Positions 40,013 to 49,018 of a stretch of 64,000 bases of DNA are shown piece by piece. The stretch lies in contig CAVWNF010000003.1 of the NCBI GenBank assembly GCA_963756365.1, positions 2,232,001-2,296,000 of the forward strand, given 5' to 3'. Position numbers and translations under genes: made by a program. The DNA comes from WHTI01 sp963756365. GTDB lineage: Bacteria; Actinomycetota; CADDZG01; WHSQ01. Every line of letters begins with the position of its first letter. The first letter of the stretch is position 1. The notes beneath the pieces are model-generated. The model saw only the letters and a program-made list of their open reading frames with translations. It was not told the DNA's origin and did not search any database.

Positions 40013-41284
40013 GTGGATGTGATCGATGTCATCCGCACCAAGCGCGACGGCGGGCAGCTGAGCGACGACCAGATCGATTGGTTCATCGGGGCCTACACCA
40101 GGGGTGACGTCGGCGACGAGCAGGCCTCAGCCCTGCTCATGGCGATCGTCTGGCGCGGGATGAACCCGGACGAGCTGGCGACCTGGACCGACGCGATGTT
40201 GAACTCGGGCATCCGCGTAGACCTGTCCGCTATAAAGATCCCCACCGTTGACAAGCACTCGACCGGTGGCGTCGGAGACAAGGTATCTCTGCCACTCGCT
40301 CCGATCGTCGCTGCATGCGGCGCTGCAGATCCGATGATGTCCGGCCGCGGCCTCGGGCACACAGGAGGCACCCTCGACAAGCTCGAGTCGATCCCCGGAT
40401 TCCGCGTCGATCTCTCACAGGATGAGGTCGTCGCGATCCTCCAGGATGTCGGCTGCGTCATCTATTCCTCGTCTCCAGACATAGCTCCCGCGGATCGCAA
40501 GCTCTACGCGCTGCGCGATGTCACTGGGACCGTCGAGTCCATCCCCCTGATCGCGTCTTCCATCATGTCCAAGAAGATCGCGGAAGGCGGCGAGTCCCTC
40601 GTGCTCGACGTGAAAGTTGGCTCGGGGGCGTTCCTCCCCGACCTGGAAACGGCTCGTCGCCTCGCTGAAACGATGGTCACGATCGGGAACGCTCACGGGG
40701 TCAAGACCTCGGCGCTATTAACGGATATGAGCACTCCACTCGGACGCACGGCCGGGAACGCACTCGAGGTTCAAGAATCTGTCGAGATGCTCCAGGGGAA
40801 AGGGCCTTCCGACCTCGACGAGATCACGTTCGCTCTCGCCGACGAGATGTTCTCCCTCGCGGGCATCAAAGCAGATCCTCGAGCCGCCGTCGCCGACGGT
40901 TCCGCGCTTGAGAAGTGGCGGGCCATGGTCTCCGCGCAGGGTGGCGACCCCGACGCCCCGCTCCCAGAGGCATCGGAGCGCAAGACGCTCACCGCCCCCA
41001 GGACTGGTTTCGTGACCCGACTCGATGCCCGCTCGGTTGGGGTTTCAGCATGGAGGCTAGGGGCTGGGCGAGCACGTAAGGAGGACCCTGTCGATCATGC
41101 TGCCGGGATCGTGTGCCTCGCCAAGCAAGGCGACGCGGTCGAGGAAGGACAGCCGATCCTTGAACTTCATGCGTCGGACGCAAGCCGTTTCGAGGGGGCA
41201 GAAGAGGCGCTGATCGGCGCGATCGATATCGGCGATGAAGCCCCCGAACACCAACCGATCGTGATCGAGAAGATCACGGGATGA
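40013..41284 (+). CDS. deoA: thymidine (pyrimidine-nucleoside) phosphorylase
   Basis: Phosphorolyses thymidine/deoxyuridine to base and deoxyribose-1-phosphate. The 423 residues hold the family signature 'DKHSTGGVGDKVSLPLAP', 'SGRGLGHTGGTLDKLESI', 'SSIMSKKIAEGG', 'LVLDVKVGSGAF' and a C-terminal PYNP domain with 'AGIVCLAKQGDAVEEGQPIL'. The GTG at 40013 starts the first helix; an upstream in-frame ATG lies inside cdd. The product needs phosphopentomutase, not seen here, before DeoC. Could be pdp (uridine as well); motifs do not separate them. Confidence 0.93.
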   Translation: MDVIDVIRTKRDGGQLSDDQIDWFIGAYTRGDVGDEQASALLMAIVWRGMNPDELATWTDAMLNSGIRVDLSAIKIPTVDKHSTGGVGDKVSLPLAPIVAACGAADPMMSGRGLGHTGGTLDKLESIPGFRVDLSQDEVVAILQDVGCVIYSSSPDIAPADRKLYALRDVTGTVESIPLIASSIMSKKIAEGGESLVLDVKVGSGAFLPDLETARRLAETMVTIGNAHGVKTSALLTDMSTPLGRTAGNALEVQESVEMLQGKGPSDLDEITFALADEMFSLAGIKADPRAAVADGSALEKWRAMVSAQGGDPDAPLPEASERKTLTAPRTGFVTRLDARSVGVSAWRLGAGRARKEDPVDHAAGIVCLAKQGDAVEEGQPILELHASDASRFEGAEEALIGAIDIGDEAPEHQPIVIEKITG

Positions 41285-42085
41285 CCTCACCTCAGGCCCC
41301 CGTTCCGTCGGTCATCGAGAACGCCACGGGACGATCTGATTGGCGCGCGGTAGTCGTCTTGGGCTCAGGACTCTCGCGAAGTAGCGGGCTCCATCATCCC
41401 GACCGAACCGATCCCGTTCTCCGAGATCGAAGGCATGCCGGTTTCGGGGGTCGTCGGGCATCAAGGTTCCCTCTACGCAGGCGACGTCGCGGGGACCCCA
41501 ACGCTGATCTTCGCCGGGCGGGTTCATCTCTACGAGGGACGAGACACGGCCGAGGTCACGTACCCGGTGCGGGCGGCCATCGGCGCAGGATGTGATGTCG
41601 TCGTTCTCACCAATGCCGCGGGAGGAACCGACCCCACCCTGGTCGTTGGATCACCCTGTCTGATCACCGATCACATCAACCTGACCGGACTCACGCCTCT
41701 GTTCGGCCCGAACGATGATTCGGTGGGACCCCGGTTCCTCGATCTGAGTGAGGTGTACGACGCCGGACTCCGGAGGATCGCTCTCGAAGTGGATCCGGAC
41801 CTTAGACAAGGGATATATGCGGGGCTGTTGGGACCCACGTACGAGACCCCCGCCGAGGTCAGGATGCTCCGCACGCTCGGCGCCGACCTGGTCGGGATGT
41901 CGACTGTCAACGAAGCGATCGCCGCTCGTTACCTGGGGGCCAGGGTGATGGGCGTCTCGGTCGTTAGCAACCTTGCCGCCGGGATCTCACCTACCCCCCT
42001 CTCTCACGACGAGGTTTCGGCTGCTGGAAAGCGTGCAGCAGCCCGCCTCGAGGCGCTCTTACGCGGGGTTCTGGCCCGGCTCTAG
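41281..42085 (+). CDS. purine-nucleoside phosphorylase, frameshifted near the N-terminus
   Basis: Trimeric-type PNP releasing purine base and (deoxy)ribose-1-phosphate. The first frame gives 'DWRAVVVLGSGLS' (phosphate-binding Ser); the second gives 'PFSEIEGMPVSGVVGHQG', 'FAGRVHLYEGRD', 'VVVLTNAAGGTDPTLVVGSP', 'GLLGPTYETPAEVRMLRTLG' and 'LVGMSTVNEAIAARYLGARV'. One extra G in the GGG at 41386-41388 explains the break ('GSIIPTEPIPFSEI' after repair). The ATG overlaps the deoA stop (ATGA), so the salvage genes are one unit. Active-site residues are all present. Confidence 0.85.
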
Positions 42086-42918
42086 CGGCCCTTCGGGTGC
42101 CACACGGTCTTCATGTCCATGAACGCGGTGACCTCGTGGGGCCCGCGCACGTCCGATGCCTTGATGACACGTTTCACGTTCTCGGCCGCGGCGGTCTCCA
42201 CCTCGGTGCGGTCGCCGTCAACGCCCGTAACGTCGATCGCGTCAACGTCCAGGTGCGAGGCAAGCACGGGTGTCAGTTCGTCTTTCATGCCGGTCAACAG
42301 GTTGACCACCCCACCCGGAACATCCGCGGTCGCGAGGCACTCAGCCAGGGCGATCGCCGGGAGCGGGTACTTCTCGGACGCGAGGATGACAGAGGCGTTG
42401 CCTCCGCACATCGCGGGAGCAAGGCGCTCACATAGTCCGGCCAGAGAAGGTGCCTCAGGTGCCACTATCCCAACCACCCCGGTTGGCTCGGGGGCTGTGA
42501 TGTTGAAGTACGGACCAGCGACCGGGTTCAGTCCCCCGGCGACCTGGGTGAGCTTGTCGGTCCAGCCCGCGTAATAGACGAACGCATCGATAGCCGCATC
42601 GACCTGCGCCGCGGCCTCGCCTTCGGCCCGTTCGACCTCGGCCTCAAGATCGCTACGCCGCGCCTCCATCATCTCGGCGACCCGGTAGAGGATCTGACCC
42701 CGGTTGTATGCGGTCGCTGCCGCCCATCCGCCCCATGCCTTGCGAGCGGCCTGGACAGCATCACGGATGTCTTTGCGCGTCGCGCGGGCGGCGTTGGTGA
42801 GGAACTCTCCATCCGCTCCTGTCACCTCGTAGGAGCGGCCGGATTCGGATCTGGGGAACGCTCCTCCGATGTAGAGCTTGTAGGTCTTCAGGACCCCGAC
42901 CCGAGGCTCCGAGCTCAT
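42082..42918 (-). CDS. half-length aldehyde-dehydrogenase-like protein lacking the catalytic domain
   Basis: 278 residues corresponding only to the N-terminal (coenzyme-binding) half of an ALDH: 'GGAFPRSESGRSYEV', 'AVQAARKAWGGWAAATAYNR', 'TGVVGIVAPEAPSLAGLCER' and 'GNASVILASEKYPLPAIALA'. It stops where the Glu and Cys catalytic motifs would follow, ending 'KTVWHPKGR'. No downstream remnant is visible, so this is a defined short protein, not a fragment. It is coupled by overlap (ATGA) to the complete ALDH. A structural or regulatory partner role, as in two-domain ALDH16 enzymes, is an inference. Confidence 0.75.
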   Translation of the reverse strand: MSSEPRVGVLKTYKLYIGGAFPRSESGRSYEVTGADGEFLTNAARATRKDIRDAVQAARKAWGGWAAATAYNRGQILYRVAEMMEARRSDLEAEVERAEGEAAAQVDAAIDAFVYYAGWTDKLTQVAGGLNPVAGPYFNITAPEPTGVVGIVAPEAPSLAGLCERLAPAMCGGNASVILASEKYPLPAIALAECLATADVPGGVVNLLTGMKDELTPVLASHLDVDAIDVTGVDGDRTEVETAAAENVKRVIKASDVRGPHEVTAFMDMKTVWHPKGR

Positions 42919-44369
42919 GGGGCCACCAGCTTCACGTACGCCTCGAGGCCATGGCGGCCTCCCTCACGGCCGAAACCTGACTCCTTGAAGCCGCCGAACG
43001 GGCTGGTCGGATCGAAACGGTTGAAGGTGTTGGCCCACACGACCCCGGCGCGCATCTTGTCGGCCAGCCACAGGATGCGCGAACCCTTCTCGGTCCAGAT
43101 GCCGGCCGAAAGGCCATAGGGCGTGTTGTTGGCTTTCTCGACAGCCTCGTCCTCGGTCCTGAACGTCATCACCGACAGAACGGGTCCGAAGATCTCCTCC
43201 TGCGCGATGCGATGACTCTGAGAGACGCCGGTGAACACGGTCGGAGGGAACCAGAAGCCGCGCTCGGGGATGTCGCACTTTGGTTGGAAGAGCTCGGCGC
43301 CCTCCTCGACCCCGACCCCGACGAGACGCTTGATCTTGTCGAGCTGGTCACGCGAATTGATCGCGCCGATGTCTGTGTTCTTGTCGAGCGGATCTCCCAA
43401 CCGGAGGGTTGAGAGTCTGCGCTTGAGCTTGTCGATGACCTTCTCTGCGATGGACTCTTGAACGAGCAGTCTCGATCCTGCGCAGCAAACGTGGCCCTGG
43501 TTGAAGAAGATCCCGTTGACGATGCCCTCGACCGCTTGGTCGAGCGGCGCATCATCGAAGATGATGTTCGCTGCCTTGCCCCCGAGCTCGAGGGTGAGCT
43601 TCTTGTCCGTTCCCGCGAGCTGGCGCTGGATCATCTTGCCTACCTCGGTCGAGCCGGTGAACGCCACCTTGTTCACGTCGGGGTGGTTCACCATCGCGGC
43701 ACCTGTCGGTCCTGCGCCGGTGATGATGTTCACGACCCCGGGCGGCAGTTCTGCCTGTTCACAGATCTCGGCGAACATCAGAGCGGTCAACGGCGTCGTC
43801 TCCGCAGGTTTCAGCACGACTGTGTTGCCCGTCGCGATGGCCGGGGCGATCTTCCACGCGAGCATCAACATCGGGAAGTTCCACGGGATGATCTGCGCGG
43901 CGACTCCGAGAGGCTCAGCCTTCCGACCGGGGAACGCGTACTCGAGCTTGTCCGCCCACCCCGCGTAGTAGAAGAAATGCGCCGCGGCTAGAGGGATATC
44001 GACGTCGCGGCTCTCCTTGATCGGTTTGCCGCCGTTCATCGACTCAAGGATCGCCATCTCGCGGGCCCGTTCCTGAATGACGCGCGCTATACGGAACACG
44101 AACTTCGCTCGATCGCTCGGGGCGAGCGATGACCACGTCCCAAATGCCTTCCGCGCGGCGCCCACGGCCCGATCGACATCAGCCTCGTCCGCCACTGGGA
44201 TCGCCGACAGCACTTCCTCGGTGGCGGGGTTGATGGTCTTGAGGTACTCGCCGGACGCGGGCTCGACGAACTCGCCGCCGATGAAGTGGCCGTAGGTGTC
44301 CTTCACCGACACGATCTCGGTGGATTCGGGTGCTGGTGCGTACTCCCACTTGTTCACGTCAGTGCCCAT
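42915..44369 (-). CDS. aldehyde dehydrogenase of the deoC operon
   Basis: Complete ALDH of 484 residues: 'QIIPWNFPMLMLAWKIAPAI', 'VVLKPAETTPLTALMFAEIC', 'AFTGSTEVGKMIQRQL', Glu base in 'LTLELGGKAANIIF', nucleophile in 'NQGHVCCAGSRLLVQE' and 'QEEIFGPVLSVMTF'. Placed directly after deoC (3-nt gap), it most likely oxidises the acetaldehyde released by DeoC to acetate. Its stop overlaps the half-length ALDH start. Confidence 0.9.
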   Translation of the reverse strand: MGTDVNKWEYAPAPESTEIVSVKDTYGHFIGGEFVEPASGEYLKTINPATEEVLSAIPVADEADVDRAVGAARKAFGTWSSLAPSDRAKFVFRIARVIQERAREMAILESMNGGKPIKESRDVDIPLAAAHFFYYAGWADKLEYAFPGRKAEPLGVAAQIIPWNFPMLMLAWKIAPAIATGNTVVLKPAETTPLTALMFAEICEQAELPPGVVNIITGAGPTGAAMVNHPDVNKVAFTGSTEVGKMIQRQLAGTDKKLTLELGGKAANIIFDDAPLDQAVEGIVNGIFFNQGHVCCAGSRLLVQESIAEKVIDKLKRRLSTLRLGDPLDKNTDIGAINSRDQLDKIKRLVGVGVEEGAELFQPKCDIPERGFWFPPTVFTGVSQSHRIAQEEIFGPVLSVMTFRTEDEAVEKANNTPYGLSAGIWTEKGSRILWLADKMRAGVVWANTFNRFDPTSPFGGFKESGFGREGGRHGLEAYVKLVAP

Positions 44370-44372
44370 CTC

Positions 44373-45296
44373 TCAGTCAAGTGTGTAGCGATCGGGATCC
44401 GAATAGAAGCCTGTGCGCTGCTTGTCGATCTGCATCAAGAGGTCGTTGACGAGCGATGAAGCCCCGATGCGGAACCGATCGGGAGTGAGCCACTCCTCAC
44501 CGAGCGTCTCGTGCACGATCACAAGGTACCTAATGGCGTCTTTCGCTGACCGGATCCCGCCCGCGACCTTGAGTCCAACGACCTGGCCCGTTGCATCGAC
44601 GAAGTCACGGATCGCCTCTGACATCACCAAGGCGGTTGGAAGTGTCGAGGCGGGTGAGATCTTGCCGGTAGAGGTCTTGATCGTGTGTGTTCCAGCAGCC
44701 ATCGCGATCATCGACGCACGCCTGATCCGGTCGTACGAGCCGAGTTCGCCCGTTTCGAGGATCGTCTTGACGTGAGCCTCCCCCGCCGCTTCGACCGAGC
44801 GCGCTACCTCTTCGTAGACCGCTTCGTCGTCCCCCGCGAGGAACGCACCCCGGCTGATCACGATGTCGACCTCGTCCGCTCCGTCGGCTACTGCTCGCTC
44901 GATCTCCTCGAGTCGCATGTCGAGGGGCGCTTGGCCCGATGGGAACGCGGTCGCAACCGAGGCCACCTTCACCCCGGAGCCCTTGAGTGCCTCAACCGCC
45001 GGAGGTACGAGACGTGGGTAAACGCACAGCGCGGCAACCGACGGGACGTCGGGGTTGCCCGGTGCGGGCCGGATCGCCTTGGCGGCCAGTTGCCTCACCT
45101 TCCCTGGTGAGTCCTGTCCTTCGAGCGTGGTGAGGTCGCAACACCGGATCGCCAACTCGAGCGCCCACATCTTCGAATCCTTCTTGATCGAGCGGGTGCC
45201 GAGCGCTGCAGTGCGCGCCTCAGCGCCGACCGCGTCAACCGAGCCGCCGAGGCGGTCCACCAGGTCGAGAGAGTGCTGTGTGGTCGGCGTCGCCAT
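44373..45296 (-). CDS. deoC: deoxyribose-phosphate aldolase
   Basis: Class I aldolase of 307 residues splitting 2-deoxyribose-5-phosphate into glyceraldehyde-3-phosphate and acetaldehyde. The Schiff-base Lys is in 'TIKTSTGKISPAST', with 'VATAFPSGQAPLDMRLEEIE', 'DEVDIVISRGAFLAGD', 'VKTILETGEL' and 'VGLKVAGGIRSAKDAIRYL'. It is the longer DeoC form with an extra N-terminal segment. GGGG precedes the ATG. Second gene of mrp-deoC-ALDH-half-ALDH; it completes breakdown of deoxyribose made by the convergent phosphorylases. Confidence 0.95.
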   Translation of the reverse strand: MATPTTQHSLDLVDRLGGSVDAVGAEARTAALGTRSIKKDSKMWALELAIRCCDLTTLEGQDSPGKVRQLAAKAIRPAPGNPDVPSVAALCVYPRLVPPAVEALKGSGVKVASVATAFPSGQAPLDMRLEEIERAVADGADEVDIVISRGAFLAGDDEAVYEEVARSVEAAGEAHVKTILETGELGSYDRIRRASMIAMAAGTHTIKTSTGKISPASTLPTALVMSEAIRDFVDATGQVVGLKVAGGIRSAKDAIRYLVIVHETLGEEWLTPDRFRIGASSLVNDLLMQIDKQRTGFYSDPDRYTLD

Positions 45297-45311
45297 CGAC
45301 GCCCCTTTCTG

Positions 45312-46427
45312 CTAGTGCCCGCCGAGTAGGGGCAGGCTGATGCGTTTGGCCGAACGAGGCTTGGGCGGAAGGATGTTCGACAGTTCCTTCGCGGCCCCGT
45401 CCAGGGCCTGAGCGACCTCGGAATCCGGACTCTGCAACACGATCGGCGCTCCGATATCTGCGAAATGCGTGAGCCGCGGATCCATCGGGATCTCTCCAAG
45501 TAGAGGAACGTTGAGGGTTGTCGCTAGATTCCGGCCCCCGCCCTCGCCGAAGAGCTTGTAGACCTTGTCGTCGTCCCCGCGGAAGAAGCTCATGTTCTCG
45601 ACGACTCCCGCGACCTTCAGGCCTGTCTTCTCGGCCATGAATCCGGCGCGCTGGGCAACCTTCTCGGCAACCTGCTGAGGGGTCGTAACAACGACCATCG
45701 CCGCACCGGGGAGGAACTGTGCGATCGAGATCGACACATCGCCCGTCCCGGGAGGAAGGTCGACCAGCAGGTAATCGGGCTCGTCCCAGTGAACGTCGTC
45801 GAGGAACTGCTGGAGTGCCTTGTGAAGCATCGGTCCGCGCCACACGACCGGGTTGTCCTCTGTAGTGAACAACCCGATCGACACGATCTTCACCCCGAAC
45901 ATCTCGGGCGGGATGATCATGTCCTCGACCACGGTGGGCTTCTCGTGGATGCCGAGCATGCGAGGGATCGAGAATCCCCACACATCTGCATCGAGAAGTC
46001 CGACCGAGTAGCCCTGCTTGGCCAGTGATGCAGCGATGTTTACGGTCGTTGTGGATTTCCCAACGCCCCCTTTGCCGGAACCGATCGCGATCACCTGGGT
46101 GTGGGTGTCGGAACGACCTAACAATCCCGGGGAGTCCTTCTTGAGTCCTCCCACCAGGGTGGTCCGCTCTGACTCGCTCAGTTGTGCGAGCGTGACGTTG
46201 ACGCCATCGAGATCGGGGAAGTGCTCCTTCAACTTGGCCGGGACGACTTCGTTGAAATACTTAGCGATGTGCTCACCCGGGCCGGTCACTGCGATGGTGA
46301 CAGAGACGGAGGAGCCCTCGACGTCGATCGCTCGGACCAGATTGAGTTCGTTCAGACCGCGCCGGAGCTCCGGTTCGGTGATGGCTCCCAGGACCTGGGA
46401 CACCTCTTCCTTGGTGGGGATGCTCAT
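45312..46427 (-). CDS. mrp: Mrp/ApbC-type P-loop iron-sulphur carrier
   Basis: A 371-residue Mrp-family ATPase implicated in Fe-S cluster handling. An N-terminal MIP18/DUF59 domain ('VLGAITEPELRRGLNELNLV') precedes a deviant Walker A 'GSGKGGVGKSTTTVN', 'LDADVWGFSIPRMLG' and 'YLLVDLPPGTGDVSISIAQF'. The CxxC found in many Mrp proteins after 'ENMSFF' is absent here ('RGDDDKVYKLFGEGGG'), as I recall for mycobacterial Mrp. The ATG at 46427 follows GGAG at 9 nt. First gene of the deoC operon. Confidence 0.9.
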   Translation of the reverse strand: MSIPTKEEVSQVLGAITEPELRRGLNELNLVRAIDVEGSSVSVTIAVTGPGEHIAKYFNEVVPAKLKEHFPDLDGVNVTLAQLSESERTTLVGGLKKDSPGLLGRSDTHTQVIAIGSGKGGVGKSTTTVNIAASLAKQGYSVGLLDADVWGFSIPRMLGIHEKPTVVEDMIIPPEMFGVKIVSIGLFTTEDNPVVWRGPMLHKALQQFLDDVHWDEPDYLLVDLPPGTGDVSISIAQFLPGAAMVVVTTPQQVAEKVAQRAGFMAEKTGLKVAGVVENMSFFRGDDDKVYKLFGEGGGRNLATTLNVPLLGEIPMDPRLTHFADIGAPIVLQSPDSEVAQALDGAAKELSNILPPKPRSAKRISLPLLGGH

Positions 46428-46442
46428 GTAGGTCAACTCCTT

Positions 46443-46472
46443 GAAGGGTTAGACCCCGAAGGGTTAGGCCCC
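46443..46472. repeat. two tandem 15-bp repeats before mrp
   Basis: GAAGGGTTAGACCCC (46443-46457) is followed directly by GAAGGGTTAGGCCCC (46458-46472), differing at one base, and by a partial third AAGGGTAA. They fill the short gap between the lipid-kinase stop and mrp start. Confidence 0.7.
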
Positions 46473-46482
46473 AAGGGTAACG

Positions 46483-47391
46483 TCAGACGAGCAGGTCGAG
46501 GGCGGCTGGGACCAGGGAAACCTCGATCCTCTTCATCTCACCTAGGTAATCCCCATCGACCTGGACCGGGAGCGCCTCATCCGCTTCGAGGATCCCGCCT
46601 GAGGTGTCGTGGAGGTACGAAACGTACTTCTTGGTGATGTGCTGATGCGACCTCAGGATGCCGTACACGAGAGCCGGGATCCGCCGCCTAGACAGGCGAT
46701 CGATCGAGAAAAGATCGAGTCCCTTATCGAGGCGCGCCTGTGGACAAACGTCGACCGGTGTCTCCCTCAGATAGGTGAACGGGCGTCCGTTGCAGCACAC
46801 CGCGGATACGGCTCTGATCGGCTCGCCCCCGAATGGGGTGAGCGTCAGCTGCGGCTTACGGCGGGTGTAGTCGAAGGCGGCTGCCCGTATCAGCTTGCGC
46901 ACGAACAGCCACTCACCGCGTCTCGCCTTGCCCTCGGGATCCGCCTCGACACGTTTAACGACCTCCGCATCCAGCCCCATCCCGGTCGAGAACAGGAAGT
47001 ACCGCTCGTTCATCTTGCCGACGTTGATCCGCCTCGTCGTCCCAGACTTGAGGCGGTGAGCGATGTAGCTGGTCGCATCGATGGGGTCCGTCGGCACACC
47101 GATCGAGCGGGCGAGCACGTTCGCGGTTCCTCCGGGAAGGACCCCAAGAGCGGTCTCGGTTCCGATCACCCCTTGGGCTGCCTCATTGATCGTGCCATCA
47201 CCACCGAATGCCAGCACCGCATCGAAACCACGATCGGCAGCATCGCTAGCCAACTCGGTCGCGTGATCACGACGCTCCGTTTCGACCACCTCGAGCTTGA
47301 AATCGGCCCTGAGGGCGCTGACGATCACCTCTCGGTGGCGCGTAGATACCGAACCGGCCATCGGATTCGAGATGAGCATGACCTGATGCAT
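46483..47391 (-). CDS. diacylglycerol/sphingosine kinase-like lipid kinase
   Basis: A 302-residue DAGK-catalytic-domain protein phosphorylating a lipid hydroxyl. 'LISNPMAGSVSTRHREVI', the glycine-rich nucleotide motif 'VLAFGGDGTINEAAQGVIG', 'LGVLPGGTANVLARSIGVP' and the C-terminal 'EADEALPVQVDGDYLGEM' are all characteristic. The ATG at 47391 is 8 nt after TACGAT (complement of 47400-47405). Lipid acceptor unknown; YegS/BmrU-type enzymes are the nearest relatives. Confidence 0.88.
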   Translation of the reverse strand: MHQVMLISNPMAGSVSTRHREVIVSALRADFKLEVVETERRDHATELASDAADRGFDAVLAFGGDGTINEAAQGVIGTETALGVLPGGTANVLARSIGVPTDPIDATSYIAHRLKSGTTRRINVGKMNERYFLFSTGMGLDAEVVKRVEADPEGKARRGEWLFVRKLIRAAAFDYTRRKPQLTLTPFGGEPIRAVSAVCCNGRPFTYLRETPVDVCPQARLDKGLDLFSIDRLSRRRIPALVYGILRSHQHITKKYVSYLHDTSGGILEADEALPVQVDGDYLGEMKRIEVSLVPAALDLLV

Positions 47392-47479
47392 GGCGAGCAA
47401 TCGTACTGGCACCCTCGGAACGACACCCATTAGTTCGGGATCAAGGGTAGGAAGGGAACCTTCGAGCGAAGGGCTTCAC

Positions 47480-48373
47480 ATGAACGTTCTGATCAGTGGT
47501 TCTCACGGCTTGATCGGTGAGGCACTCGTGGCCGCACTCTCCGAGCGCGGCGACACCGTCGTGCGATTGGTGCGGGCCGAGCCAGGAGCGGGCGAGGTCA
47601 GGTGGGATCCGACTGCCGGGAACATCGATCGAGAAGCCCTCGCTGCTGCAGCTATCGACGCAGTCGTTCACCTCGCCGGAGAAGGCATCGGCGACAAGCG
47701 GTGGACCTCTGGGCACAAGGCGCGCGTACTCGATAGCCGGGTGCGCGGGACCAGACTGCTCGCGACCGCGGTGGCCGATCTCGAGGACCCTCCGAAGGTC
47801 ATGATCAGCGGGTCGGCTATCGGCTACTACGGACTCCGCGGCGACGAGATCCTTACCGAGGAGAGCTCGAACGGCGACGACTTCCTGGCCCATGTGGTCC
47901 GACAGTGGGAGGAGAGTGCGGCTCCCGCAGCCGACGCTGGCATCCGTGTGGTGCACATCAGAACGGGGCTGGTCCTATCCGGTAAGGGCGGGATCCTCTC
48001 TCGCATGATGATCCCGATGAGGTTCTTCGTCGGCGGCCGTCTTGGCTCCGGCCGCCAGCACATGAGTTGGATCGCGCTCTCGGATGAGATCGGTGCGATC
48101 CAACATCTCATCGACTCCGACGTCTCCGGGCCTGTGAACCTGACCGCTCCGAATCCGGTCACCAACGCCGAGCTAACGAAGGCCCTTGCAACTCGGATGA
48201 AGCGCCCGAGTCTGTTCCCTGTCCCGGCCTTCGCTCTGAGGATCGTGCTCGGAAGAGAGATGGCCGACGAGACCGTCCTCGCGAGCCAGCGGGTCATGCC
48301 GGAGAAGCTCATCGCGTCCGGCTACTCGTTCTCTCGCCCGGTCTTGGAGGATGCCCTCGCTCACGAGGTCTGA
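47480..48373 (+). CDS. TIGR01777-family epimerase (SulA/YfcH-like)
   Basis: SDR-type nucleotide-binding protein of 297 residues. The N-terminal 'VLISGSHGLIGEALVAAL' Rossmann motif, 'AVVHLAGEGIGDKRWTSGHK', 'MISGSAIGYYGLRGDEILTE', 'RTGLVLSGKGGIL' and 'QHMSWIALSDEIGAIQHLI' match the YfcH family, including its C-terminal DUF1731 with 'VPAFALRIVLGREMADETVL' and 'SQRVMPEKLIASGYSF'. The substrate of this family is not established. The ATG at 47480 starts the first Rossmann strand. Divergent from the lipid kinase. Confidence 0.87.
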   Translation: MNVLISGSHGLIGEALVAALSERGDTVVRLVRAEPGAGEVRWDPTAGNIDREALAAAAIDAVVHLAGEGIGDKRWTSGHKARVLDSRVRGTRLLATAVADLEDPPKVMISGSAIGYYGLRGDEILTEESSNGDDFLAHVVRQWEESAAPAADAGIRVVHIRTGLVLSGKGGILSRMMIPMRFFVGGRLGSGRQHMSWIALSDEIGAIQHLIDSDVSGPVNLTAPNPVTNAELTKALATRMKRPSLFPVPAFALRIVLGREMADETVLASQRVMPEKLIASGYSFSRPVLEDALAHEV

Positions 48374-48419
48374 TCCGGAGAACCGACAATCGGCTGACCG
48401 ACGCCTCTAGAGTTGCAAC

Positions 48420-49018
48420 GTGATCGACCCGGGTGCCTTCAGTTGCTGAGCCTCGCCATCTTGCTGGTGCTGAGCCTTGTCTTTGCGCTGCTACGGGGAG
48501 GCTCCCTCGAAAGCCTTGCCGAGACTCGGTTCCGGGCCCCCTGGCTGCTCTTCCTGGGGTTGGGTGTTCAGCTTGCGGTGGACTTCAGCGCCCCGAGTTG
48601 GCTCGAGGGGAACGGGGGCCTTGCAGTGATCCTGGCTACCAACGCAGCGGTCGCGACCTTCCTGTTCCTGAACCGCTCTTACGCCGGAACCGGCCTGGCC
48701 GCACTGGGTCTCTTGCTGAACGTGCTCGTGATCTCGGTGAATGGAGCGATGCCTGTCAATCCATCGGCGGTAAGGGACGCTGGGATAGAGACCTCACTCG
48801 AGAACGTCGGGCTCAAGCACGAAGTGATGGACGATGACACGGTGCTCCCCTGGCTCGGCGACACGATCGGGCTCCCGAAGCTTCGGGAGCTACTTAGCGT
48901 TGGAGATGTCGTACTCGCCCTCGGTATCGCGTGGCTCGTTCATGCCGCGCATGATGGCCGAGAAGTCAGGGGGAAGACACAGCATCCGCGCCGGGTGACT
49001 AGTGGAGCTTGCGGTTAA
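48420..49018 (+). CDS. DUF5317-like membrane protein, possible N-terminal frameshift
   Basis: About 190-200 residues with five or six membrane helices ('LAILLVLSLVFALLRGG', 'APWLLFLGLGVQLAVDFSAP', 'YAGTGLAALGLLLNVLVISV') and a conserved 'NGAMPVNPSAVRDAG' loop typical of DUF5317. TAGAGT (48408-48413) precedes a GTG at 48420 by 6 nt. That frame gives 'VIDPGAFS' and then needs one added base (AGTTG to AGTTTG near 48443) to reach the main frame. Without this, TTG at 48443 or 48413 would start it. The 3' end overlaps the convergent gene by 20 nt. Function unknown. Confidence 0.65.
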
